From Bin5 sp022821545 (lineage in GTDB: Bacteria > Chloroflexota > Anaerolineae > Caldilineales > Caldilineaceae): a stretch of DNA of 64,000 nucleotides. Numbering within the stretch: the first letter of the stretch is position 1; every line of letters starts with the position of its first letter. The notes beneath the pieces were generated by a model, which saw only the letters and a program-made list of their open reading frames with translations, was not told the DNA's origin and did no database searches. Of the stretch, positions 55,013-61,938 are shown piece by piece. The stretch lies in assembly GCA_963664085.2 (NCBI GenBank), contig CAXXLO010000002.1:2542001-2606000 (forward strand). Direction: 5' to 3'. The position numbers and the translations under genes are program-made.

Positions 55013-55074
55013 TACATGCAGATAGTATACACGCGTTCGCATTTTCCCACAGACGCCAAGCCATTTCTTGATTC

Positions 55075-55890
55075 ATGCTGACCTTCCTTTTCTGGAATTT
55101 GAAGAAGAATCCATTGCATGAGCTAATCGCCGAACTCGCTGAATTGCATCAGGTAGATGTCTTTATTTTTGCGGAATGCGATATTGCGAGTCCGGTTATG
55201 CTCAAAGAATTGAATGCCAGGCCAAGGCAACGATTCTCTCTTGCGTTCAATCCGTCGGGTAGAATAACGATCTACACTCGATTTCCCTCAAGGTGGATAA
55301 CGCCGATTTCGGACGAGGGCGGGATATCAATCCGTCACCTAATTCACCCCGTTTATGAACAACGGCTATTGATAGTGGCCGCTCATCTGCATAGCAGATT
55401 GTACCGAACGGCAGAAGAATTGAGCCTTCTCGCTACAAGGCTGAGGTCCCAAATTGAGGAAGCAGAAAAGGAGGTTGGGCATAATCATACAGTGATCGTG
55501 GGAGACTTGAATATGAATCCATTTGATTCGGGTGTCGCGTCAGCCGAAGGACTTCACGGGGTGATGGACAAAAGAATCGCGGAGATAATGAGTCGTACCG
55601 TCAATGGAGAGGTTCGCCGGTTTTTCTACAATCCCATGTGGTCGCGGTTTGGTGACGAATCGGTCGGGCCATCAGGCACGTACTTTTTCAACACCTCATC
55701 TCCAATAAACTACTTCTGGAATATTTTCGATCAACTCTTGATCAGACCAGAGTTGTTGCCTAATTTTCGCGATGAGGAAATGCAGATTATCACTGAGGTA
55801 AACTCTCTTTCCCTAATGAACGCCAATGGCCGGCCTGACACAAGCGTAGCATCTGACCATTTCCCGCTCTTATTCAGGCTCAATTTCTAA
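55075..55890 (+). CDS. Endonuclease/exonuclease/phosphatase (EEP) family protein
   Basis: A 271-residue DNase I-like protein. Catalytic blocks in order: FLFWNLKKNP (Asn, near 7), FIFAECD (Glu, near 34), VAAHLHSR (His, near 103), VIVGDLNMNPFDSG (near 142) and VASDHFPLLF near the C-terminus. These match Mg2+-dependent phosphodiesterases. The gene is AT-richer and uses different codons from its neighbours, a sign of transfer. It forms a pair with the next gene 14 bases later. Possible roles are defence or nucleic-acid cleavage. Confidence 0.82.
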   Translation: MLTFLFWNLKKNPLHELIAELAELHQVDVFIFAECDIASPVMLKELNARPRQRFSLAFNPSGRITIYTRFPSRWITPISDEGGISIRHLIHPVYEQRLLIVAAHLHSRLYRTAEELSLLATRLRSQIEEAEKEVGHNHTVIVGDLNMNPFDSGVASAEGLHGVMDKRIAEIMSRTVNGEVRRFFYNPMWSRFGDESVGPSGTYFFNTSSPINYFWNIFDQLLIRPELLPNFRDEEMQIITEVNSLSLMNANGRPDTSVASDHFPLLFRLNF

Positions 55891-55904
55891 CGCGAGGTTC
55901 GACT

Positions 55905-56297
55905 ATGCCAATGCAAAATCTGTGGGGAAGTCTTGATGATGTGGAAACCATCCGAACTCCTGCACTGATCTTACAGGAACAGGCAGGACTGTTGGGAAAA
56001 CTCACGAATGAAGCGCTCGAAGGTGAAGTAAGGCGAGAGTCTGTTCAAGGCCTTGACGGATTTGCTGTATCGTTATATATCGTTGCGCCGGCGCTTCAAG
56101 AGTACCATCTGCACATTCTCAGGATATTTCACCGCGTGAGTATGTACCCTGTCAAAGTGGATGATTCAATCAACGGGCGTACATACAATGCTTCTGATGA
56201 AGCGGAATTTGTAGAGGCGCTGAGGGGGATTCTGTCTTCAGAGAAAGTCCAGCACGCGATAGCGGCTCTGATTTCCGAGGCGCAACTTTCCTTCTGA
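55905..56297 (+). CDS. Unknown protein paired with the EEP gene
   Basis: A 130-residue protein starting MPMQNLWGSLDDVE, with no family recognised. It has a possible amphipathic start, a mid-part with YLHILRIFHRVSMYP-like hydrophobic pattern and an acidic C-terminus. It shares the AT-richer composition of the EEP gene and follows it by 14 bases with a GCGAGG ribosome-like site, so the two probably moved and act together, for example as an effector and its regulator. There is no direct evidence for such a role. Confidence 0.6.
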   Translation: MPMQNLWGSLDDVETIRTPALILQEQAGLLGKLTNEALEGEVRRESVQGLDGFAVSLYIVAPALQEYHLHILRIFHRVSMYPVKVDDSINGRTYNASDEAEFVEALRGILSSEKVQHAIAALISEAQLSF

Positions 56298-56359
56298 TGC
56301 GGAGGGTAACGCGTCGGACTCAGGAATTGCCGCAGTTGATGCGCCGGCATTGTGCGTTA

Positions 56360-57184
56360 GGTCTCGTTGACGTTTGATTCGTTCTGTCACAATGGCGACA
56401 ATAGTAGGATGTCTACAAAGAGAATTGCCGACCATCAGTGGCAGAAATTGTACGCATTTCTGCAAGGACACCCTCGTGCCTACGCAGGGCAAGAGGAGAA
56501 ATGTCGCCGTTTCGTTGAAGCAGTCCACTGGATATTGCGCACCGGCGCTCAGTGGCGTGAACTGCCAGACCGCTATGGCAAGTGGAACAGCGTCTTCAAG
56601 CGCTTCGCACGCTGGGAAGAGAACAGTGTTTGGGCTGATATGTTCAAACAGTTCGCCCAGGACCCAGAGATGGCAGCGGTCATGCCCGACAGCACAGCTG
56701 TACGCGCCCATATGTGCGCAGCAGGCGGCTCAAAAAAGGGGGCGGTCAGCAAGAACAGTGCCTAGGTCGGAGTCGGGGCGGATTCAGCAGCAAGATCCAT
56801 CTCCTCGTCGATGCCCTTGGCTTTCCCCTCAAGTTCATCTTGACTGGGGGTGAACGCCATGATATGTCCCAAGCTGAATCATTGCTCGCCCCTTTCCATT
56901 TTGATGCCGTTATTGCCGATAAAGGCTACGATTCCGACCCGTTGCGAGAGTTGCTCGCAGCCCAACAGGTCGAGGTGGTGATTCCTTTCCGCCGCAATCG
57001 TAAGCAACCGCGGCACTATGACCGAATCCGCTACCGAGAACGCAACATCGTCGAACGTTTCATCAACAGAATCAAGTGGTACCGACGCATTTTCACTCGC
57101 TATGAAAAACTCGCACGACGTTTCATGGCTTTCTTACATTTTGCGTCTACACTGTTCTGGCTCGAACAAAATGTCAACGAGCCC
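56360..57184 (+). mobile_element. IS5-family insertion sequence (IS427-type)
   Basis: An 825-bp element. The left end GGTCTCGTTGACGTTTG (from 56360) and the complement of the right end GGGCTCGTTGACATTTTG (to 57184) are imperfect inverted repeats of about 22 bases. TA lies directly outside both ends, the target duplication expected of this group. It carries a two-frame transposase with a slippery site. Confidence 0.85.
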
Positions 57185-57187
57185 TAG
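56409..57187 (+). CDS. IS5-type transposase made by -1 frameshift
   Basis: Two overlapping frames, 56409-56765 and 56714-57187, join by a -1 shift at A-AAA-AAG (56732-56738). The first holds the IS5 N-terminal domain and the first catalytic Asp (VMPDSTAV). The second holds VIADKGYDSD (Asp) and YRERNIVERFINRIKWYRR (Glu), completing DDE. The element's own bases end at CCC; the TAG stop at 57185-57187 comes from the target TA and flank. The ORF is otherwise intact, so it may be active. Confidence 0.85.
56732..56738 (+). promoter_or_regulatory. Slippery heptamer for -1 frameshift
   Basis: AAAAAAG read as A-AAA-AAG in the first transposase frame, the classical -1 slippage signal, inside the overlap of the two frames. 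Confidence 0.75.
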
Positions 57188-57322
57188 TTATTTCGATTTT
57201 GTTCGTTGTCTGAAGTGTGACTTGTGGGATCCGGGGATGGGCTGTGATTATGTTTGGGGAAGGGATGCCGGAAGCTGGAGACGAGCGACACTTGGCGCAG
57301 GATGGGTCAGCCAATCGATTCG

Positions 57323-57574
57323 CTACGTCCAGATTCTTTCCAACAGGGGATAGACGACGGCTGCCAAGGTAAGACCCATGACCCAGTTCATCAGCCGCAG
57401 TTCACCTCTTATTTCTGCAATGTCCGTTCTTAGCCCCGTTCTTGTCTCTGCAATTTCAATTTTCGTCCCTTCAACATCCGCTTTTGTGGCCAGATGCTGA
57501 TAGGCTCCTCTCAACTCACTGACATCTCTTTCAGCTTGCTGAATCCGCTCCTCTTCATTCGTGGTGACAGCCAT
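57323..57574 (-). CDS. Small coiled-coil protein with C-terminal membrane helix
   Basis: An 83-residue protein. Residues ~7-60 form a heptad-rich coiled coil (LATKADVEGTKIEIAETRTG), and ~62-78 (MNWVMGLTLAAVVYPLL) a membrane segment. Similar small proteins, often grouped with DUF1640-type sequences, are common near mobile elements and toxin genes; no function is known. It lies in the accessory island between the IS5 element and hicB. Confidence 0.6.
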   Translation of the reverse strand: MAVTTNEEERIQQAERDVSELRGAYQHLATKADVEGTKIEIAETRTGLRTDIAEIRGELRLMNWVMGLTLAAVVYPLLERIWT

Positions 57575-57645
57575 GATATTTGTGTTTCCTATTCAGCACG
57601 TTGCGGTTTTGTCGGTACGTTAGTATTGACAGAGCAGTTTGTCAA

Positions 57646-57762
57646 TCAGGTCGGCGCTGCGGTTCGGAGGGGCATGTCAGAATGGGACGAGGCGTGAAGG
57701 GGGCGCGTTCCGGCGACTATTCGACAGACTTCACGACCCGACAAGACGCGCAGTCTAGGCAA
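57646..57762 (-). pseudogene. hicA: Truncated hicA toxin gene
   Basis: From TTG 57762, overlapping the hicB stop by eight bases, the frame reads MPRLRVLSGREVCRI, the canonical HicA N-terminus. It then turns into unrelated residues (VAGTRPLHASSHSDMP) to TGA at 57646. The catalytic His block and the double-stranded RNA-binding fold are gone. The toxin is lost but its antitoxin is kept. Confidence 0.75.
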
Positions 57763-57976
57763 CTTCGACCTCCACTTGTGTTACGTACACTTCATTGTGC
57801 AAACGTTCCTGGATTTCGGCGGCTGAAGCCGTCTCGAAAAACAGTTCCAGAGCTTCTTTCAGATTTGCTCTCGCCTCGGATACAGTCGCGCCTTGACTGG
57901 CGATATCCAGTTGCGGGCAGAGGGCGACGTAGTCATTGTTTTCGCGTTCGATTATCGCTGTCAGCTGTCGGGTCAT
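57755..57976 (-). CDS. hicB: HicB-family antitoxin
   Basis: A 73-residue HicB-type protein with a partial RNase H fold: TAIIERENNDYVALCPQLDIA, then SQGATVSEARANLKEALELFFE. It lacks an obvious C-terminal DNA-binding helix. ATG 57976 has GAGGAG upstream. The usual order hicB then hicA on the transcript is kept, but hicA is broken, leaving an orphan antitoxin. Confidence 0.88.
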   Translation of the reverse strand: MTRQLTAIIERENNDYVALCPQLDIASQGATVSEARANLKEALELFFETASAAEIQERLHNEVYVTQVEVEVA

Positions 57977-57979
57977 CAA

Positions 57980-58298
57980 GAGTTCTCCTCAATATCCTGA
58001 TATTTCCCTTCACTCTTGCGGGATTGGCACCACGTAGGACAGCCCCCTCCGTCATCGCCTCCACAAGTTTAACCGGATACACCCGCTCTCCCTATACAGC
58101 CGCCAGTACTCTCCCTCGAACCGCGCGCACAACCCCTACACCCTCCGCCAAAGCGGGGAACAGTTCTCTGTCGTGTCAATTTCGATCTGTTGCGGCAGTT
58201 CCGGCTCCCAAGAGCTGTCAAACTGACAGACGCCACGGCCTCCTTCAGTCTGACTCCCGTCCTCCACTCTCCATTCTTCAATATCGTGCAACCACAGT
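57980..58298. other. Intergenic region with decayed coding sequence
   Basis: Between hicB and the acyl-CoA ligase. Apart from the acyl-CoA dehydrogenase remnant, the ~110 bases next to the ligase stop contain no gene I can support. Open frames here are short and antisense-like. Confidence 0.45.
58046..58187 (-). pseudogene. Decayed N-terminus of a second acyl-CoA dehydrogenase
   Basis: Minus-strand translation gives EIDTTENCSPLWRRV, a TAG stop, GLCARFEGEYWRLYRE, and, after a frame change, RVYPVKLVEAMTE. These align one after another with EIDTSPHYPELRRAV, QLCARFPGEYWRRLDAQ and RAYPVEFVETMTA at the start of the intact gene ending at 54816. The stop and frameshift show it is dead. It is probably a truncated duplicate left next to the ligase. 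Confidence 0.75.
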
Positions 58299-59837
58299 TC
58301 AGATGCCGCTTCGCGGCAATAGGTGCTTCTGCACTTTTCCCATGGCATTGCGGGGCAAGGCGGCTACAAAACGCAAGCGCCGGGGCAGTTTATATGATGC
58401 CAGCTGGCCCCGACAGTACCGCTCCAAGTCGACCTCGTCGATCTCGCAGCTGCATACCAGGTAGGCCACCGGGGCCTCGCCCCACTCTGGGTCAGGCTCG
58501 CCCACCACCGCCGCTTCCTCGATGCCGGGGAAGGTCGTCAACATCTCCTCCACTTCGCGCGGGTAGATGTTCAGCCCGCCCGAAATGATGAGCTCGTGCC
58601 GCCTGCCCAGCAGCGTCACGTAGCCCGTCAGAGGATCCATGCGCGCCAGGTCGCCCGTCAGGAACCAGCGATTCCCCAGCTCGTCCTGCACAAAACTCTC
58701 CGCCGTCTTGTGCGGCGCCCGCCAGTACTCGTCGAATACATTGCTCCCCCGCAGCAGCAGCTCCCCCTCCTCGCCCGCGGGCAGGTCCTGCCCCGCCGCG
58801 TCCACTATGCGGGCAAAGACGCCCGGCAGCGGGGTGCCGACCGTGCCGGCGACGCGCGGACCGGCGTAGGGATTGCTGAAGTTCATGCCCGTCTCGGTCA
58901 TGCCGTAACGTTCAAGGATCCGCTTCCCCGTCAGCCGCTGAAATTCATTGTGAATCTCGGCCGGCAGCGGCGCGCTTCCCGAACAGAACAGCCGCATCGC
59001 CGCAAAGGAAGGGGGCTTCTCCGCCGCCGCCAGAAAATCGACCAGCCGGGTATAGATGGTCGGCACGGCGAAAAACAGCGTTGCGCCGCCGCTCGAAAGC
59101 GTGTTCACCGTCTCCGCCGCATCGAAGGCCGTGCGCAGCCGCACCGTCGCGCCCATCGCAAGGGCGCAATGGAGTCCGACCACAAGCCCGTGTGTATGAA
59201 ACAGAGGCAGGGGCAACAGCAGGACGTCGTCCGCCTGCCAGGCCCACGCGCTCAGCAGGCCCGTGACCGTCGCCAGCACGTTGTTATGGGTCAGTACGGC
59301 ACCCTTGCTGGCGCCGGTCGTGCCGCTCGTGTACATGATCAGCGCGGTCTCCTCAGCGCGCGTCAGAGGGCGCGACGCAGTGGTCCACTCCGTGCCGTCA
59401 GCCTCTTGCAGCCAGCTCTCCGACCAGTCAACCGACAGGACAGTCAGACCCGGCCCGATTTCAATCCCCGCGATTTCATCCAACAGCGGCCGGCGCTCGT
59501 CCTCGATCAGCAGAAGCGCCGGCTCGGCATCGTTCAAGATGTGGCTGAGTTCCCGGCGCTGGTAACGCAGATTGACAGGCACCATGATCGCGCCGACCTC
59601 AAGCGTCGCCAGGTAGGCGATCACGAATTCCGGGCGATTGCAGAGATAGAGCGCTACCCGGTCTCCCTTCTGCACGCCCATGCGCGCGAAAGCGGCGGCC
59701 CATCTCTCCACCTCTCGTTGCAGCTCAGAAAAGGTCAGCTCCAGCGATCCCAACGGCCCGCGGGTATCCTTGAATTCGATCGCGGTCTTGTCCGGCCGGC
59801 GTTCGCGGCCAATCGCAAAGAGAGTCAGTAGGTTCAT
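58299..59837 (-). CDS. AMP-forming acyl-CoA ligase
   Basis: A 512-residue adenylate-forming enzyme. Core motifs: ALIMYTSGTTGASKGAVLTH (near 158), YGMTETGMNF (near 298), GDLARMDPLTGYVTLLGR (near 380) and the C-terminal Lys in RNAMGKVQKHLLP. The start at 59837 is preferred because the longer frame adds unrelated residues. It activates a carboxylic acid for the CoA transferase, acyl-CoA dehydrogenase and MaoC enzymes; the accessory island separates it from them. Confidence 0.9.
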   Translation of the reverse strand: MNLLTLFAIGRERRPDKTAIEFKDTRGPLGSLELTFSELQREVERWAAAFARMGVQKGDRVALYLCNRPEFVIAYLATLEVGAIMVPVNLRYQRRELSHILNDAEPALLLIEDERRPLLDEIAGIEIGPGLTVLSVDWSESWLQEADGTEWTTASRPLTRAEETALIMYTSGTTGASKGAVLTHNNVLATVTGLLSAWAWQADDVLLLPLPLFHTHGLVVGLHCALAMGATVRLRTAFDAAETVNTLSSGGATLFFAVPTIYTRLVDFLAAAEKPPSFAAMRLFCSGSAPLPAEIHNEFQRLTGKRILERYGMTETGMNFSNPYAGPRVAGTVGTPLPGVFARIVDAAGQDLPAGEEGELLLRGSNVFDEYWRAPHKTAESFVQDELGNRWFLTGDLARMDPLTGYVTLLGRRHELIISGGLNIYPREVEEMLTTFPGIEEAAVVGEPDPEWGEAPVAYLVCSCEIDEVDLERYCRGQLASYKLPRRLRFVAALPRNAMGKVQKHLLPRSGI

Positions 59838-60094
59838 GGCGCCCTGCCTGTTGAAATAGGTCCGTCTCGCCCCGCTATTATAGAATTTTGCCCGCGTTTG
59901 GCAACCTTGCAGCCGGGAAAATGTGCCCGCGGCTGCGCGGCGGAGGCGGACGCACTGCGTCATGCCCTGCGCCTTACGCCGTGACCTGGGGCGCGGTCAA
60001 CGCAGCACGCCACGCGAAGAAGGCGAGTTCTTAACCTGAAATCGGATTTGGTTTTGGAGAGAGATGAATGGAGGAGGGCGATGAGGAGAGGAAA

Positions 60095-60161
60095 TTGCGG
60101 CAGGCGCGGCGTCGGCCCGAACGGCTCCGTGCGGAAGTCACGGTCCAGGCCTGCCGCAATC
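60095..60161. repeat. Perfect 12-base inverted repeat, 43-base spacer
   Basis: ATTGCGGCAGGC (60095-60106) and GCCTGCCGCAAT (60150-60161). It falls in the tdk remnant and could act as a loose hairpin downstream of rpmE. No T-run follows, so termination is unproven. Confidence 0.5.
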
Positions 60162-60232
60162 ACCTGTTTCCCCTGGTCGGTCAGCTCCTGGCAGATGATC
60201 GCGGTTGCCGGATTGAGAGTTCGTTCCGTGTT
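60096..60232 (-). pseudogene. tdk: Thymidine kinase remnant
   Basis: A stop codon (60235-60233) interrupts the frame. After it the minus strand reads NPATAIICQELTDQGKQVIA, then AGLDRDFRTEPFGPTPRL, which matches the thymidine kinase block V-AGLD-DFRGEPFGPMP. The lasso region with its zinc cysteines and the ATP-binding P-loop are missing. tdk commonly follows rpmE in other genomes, so this is probably the remains of that neighbour. Confidence 0.72.
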
Positions 60233-60248
60233 CTACTTGCGCCGAAGG

Positions 60249-60596
60249 CTACGCTTCCGGCTCGGCCTCGAGCCTGGACAACACCTCGGCCGCGGCCTGT
60301 TCGGGGTCGTCGCCGCGCGCCCGCGCCCGCCGTGCCGCGGTCTCAGCCTCCTGCCGCACCTCAGCTTCGATCTGCTGGCGGGCGGCCGCGCTTTGACGCG
60401 ATTCCAGCCGCCTCACAAAGCGCTCAACGCGGCCGACCGAATCGACAATACGCTGTTCACCGGTGTAAAACGGATGGCACTGGCTGCAGATGTTGACGTT
60501 GATTTCCGGCACTGTGCTGCCGGTCATCCAACTGTTCCCGCATGAGCAGTTGACCCGCGCCGCGGCGAAGTATTGAGGATGAATCTCTGGCTTCAT
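60249..60596 (-). CDS. rpmE: Ribosomal protein L31 with long C-terminal extension
   Basis: A 115-residue protein; usual L31 has ~70. The core begins MKPEIHPQYFAAARVNCSCG and has four Cys (CSC, ICSQC), the zinc-binding form of L31. The extra ~45 residues after VDSVGRVERF are charged, rich in Ala, Glu and Arg. It follows rpmA by three bases (60600-60597 gap), in an rplU-rpmA-rpmE run. Confidence 0.92.
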   Translation of the reverse strand: MKPEIHPQYFAAARVNCSCGNSWMTGSTVPEINVNICSQCHPFYTGEQRIVDSVGRVERFVRRLESRQSAAARQQIEAEVRQEAETAARRARARGDDPEQAAAEVLSRLEAEPEA

Positions 60597-60599
60597 GTT

Positions 60600-60881
60600 T
60601 TATACCTTCCCCAGCGCCTGCTTCTCTTCAGAAGTGTATACGCTGACCTTTTTGCGGTTCTTCCTGGCCCATTCAAAGGTCACGTACCCGTCCTGCAACG
60701 CAAAGAGCGTATCATCCTTGCCCTGGCCGACATTCGTGCCCGGGAAGATCGGCGTACCCCGCTGGCGTATGATGATGCTGCCGCAGGTCACAAACTCGCC
60801 GCCATATCGCTTGACGCCCAAGCGCTGGCCGTTCGAATCCCGATTGTTGCGGCTGGAGCCGCCGCCTTTTTTGTGAGCCAT
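60600..60881 (-). CDS. rpmA: Ribosomal protein L27
   Basis: A 93-residue protein starting MAHKKGGGSSRNNRDSNGQR with the conserved RYGGEFVTCGSIIIRQRGT block. No N-terminal extension needing cleavage. It lies five bases after the L21 stop, in the usual order. Confidence 0.96.
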   Translation of the reverse strand: MAHKKGGGSSRNNRDSNGQRLGVKRYGGEFVTCGSIIIRQRGTPIFPGTNVGQGKDDTLFALQDGYVTFEWARKNRKKVSVYTSEEKQALGKV

Positions 60882-60886
60882 ATCCG

Positions 60887-61447
60887 TTACCCCTCTTTGT
60901 TTTCGTTGTCTTCGGCGTCGTCCGCCGCGTCATTCGCCATGGCAACCGTCTCGGCCTCTTCCTCCGGCGCCGCCTCGGCAGTCTCTATCGCTTCGACAGT
61001 CTCTACCGCCTCGGCAACGGAGTCGGTTTCGGCGACCGCCGCGACGACAGTCTCGGCCGCGGCTTCTTCTACTATCTCTTCTACCGTCTCTTCAGGCGGA
61101 GCCTCTTCCTTCTCCTCTTCCATGTACTCGAAGCCGTCGCCGCTGATCTTGCTGATCTGCAGACGGGTCAGAAACTGCCGGTGTCCGCGGCGCACGCGCA
61201 CCCGTTTCTTGGGGCGATAGCGAAAAACAAGGATTTTCTCGCCGCGGTGCTGCCCGGTAATCCTCGCGGTGACCGATGCGCCTGCCACATTTGGCCGGCC
61301 AATCTCGAAACCTTCCTCACCAGCCACCATCAACACGTCTTCCAGAACGATGCTGTCGCCGACGGCGCCGGCCAGCTTCTCCACCTCAAGAATATCGCCA
61401 GGGGACACTTTGTACTGTTTTCCACCGGTTCGAACGACTGCGTACAT
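60887..61447 (-). CDS. rplU: Ribosomal protein L21 with acidic C-terminal extension
   Basis: A 186-residue protein; usual L21 has ~103. The normal core, MYAVVRTGGKQYKVSPGDIL to KKRVRVRRGHRQFLTRLQI, is followed by ~80 residues of Glu, Ala and Val repeats (EEIVEEAAAETVVAA) that look disordered and acidic. ATG 61447 with GGAGAAAG upstream is the start. First gene of the rplU-rpmA-rpmE operon. Confidence 0.93.
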   Translation of the reverse strand: MYAVVRTGGKQYKVSPGDILEVEKLAGAVGDSIVLEDVLMVAGEEGFEIGRPNVAGASVTARITGQHRGEKILVFRYRPKKRVRVRRGHRQFLTRLQISKISGDGFEYMEEEKEEAPPEETVEEIVEEAAAETVVAAVAETDSVAEAVETVEAIETAEAAPEEEAETVAMANDAADDAEDNENKEG

Positions 61448-61938
61448 CTTGCTTTCTCCTTTGACCGCGCCCGGGGGCCGTCTGTCCGGCCTCTCCGGAT
61501 CTTCGGAAAGCGGCTTGCGGGCCTGTTGCTGCACGCGCTCCACCGGTGAAGCGCGTCAGGCCCCGCAATTCGGACGTTAAATGGGTTGGCATCCTTTAGT
61601 TGAAATGCTACCCTCAAAATCGGGGCGGCAGTATGAAATCAGGCCACCAGTATGAATTCAGGCCACCCACACAAAGAAAAAGTATATGACAAGAGATGTG
61701 ATCAGCCAAATCCGGAAGGGCGAGGGGAGAGTTGAGAGGGCGGCGGACGCTGTGCCGGAGATTGGGATGCATCCGCTGCGGCGGAAGGATATGTCCAGGA
61801 ATCTCCTTGATGTATAATAGCTAAACAAATGCCAAAAAGTTGAAATATGTATAAGTTTTGAACACTTTTTCTTGCGTCTATGGGAGCATACGTTTCCGGC
61901 GCTAAGGCAGCCCCGGCCGCGATCCATGGAGGATATCA
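61448..61938. other. Divergent intergenic region, L21 leader and crtI upstream
   Basis: This 491-bp gap holds the L21 leader hairpin, a 19-base direct repeat CAGTATGAAATCAGGCCAC/CAGTATGAATTCAGGCCAC (61629-61666), and an AT-rich stretch (61800-61880) with TATAAT at 61814-61819 but no matching -35. The strong GGAGGAT site at the right end belongs to the CrtI-like gene. Confidence 0.5.
61533..61556 (-). promoter_or_regulatory. Hairpin in the L21 leader
   Basis: On the minus strand ACGCGCTTCAC and GTGGAGCGCGT pair with one U-G wobble, forming an 11-base-pair stem about 86 bases upstream of rplU. L21 operons of other bacteria carry autoregulatory leaders; whether this is one is a guess. Confidence 0.35.

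Larger units (their letters stand above)
59838..60248. other. Intergenic region with tdk remnant and inverted repeat
   Basis: A 411-bp gap between the ligase and rpmE. It contains the thymidine kinase remnant and an inverted repeat listed separately. A TATTATAGAATTTTG stretch (59872-59890) just upstream of the ligase is AT-rich and may be its promoter. No RNA gene is seen. Confidence 0.45.

Noticed and set aside
56411..56765. Reading the IS5 transposase as a pseudogene because of its TAG
   Set aside because: A -1 slippery heptamer joins the frames and all DDE blocks are present, the normal arrangement in this group.
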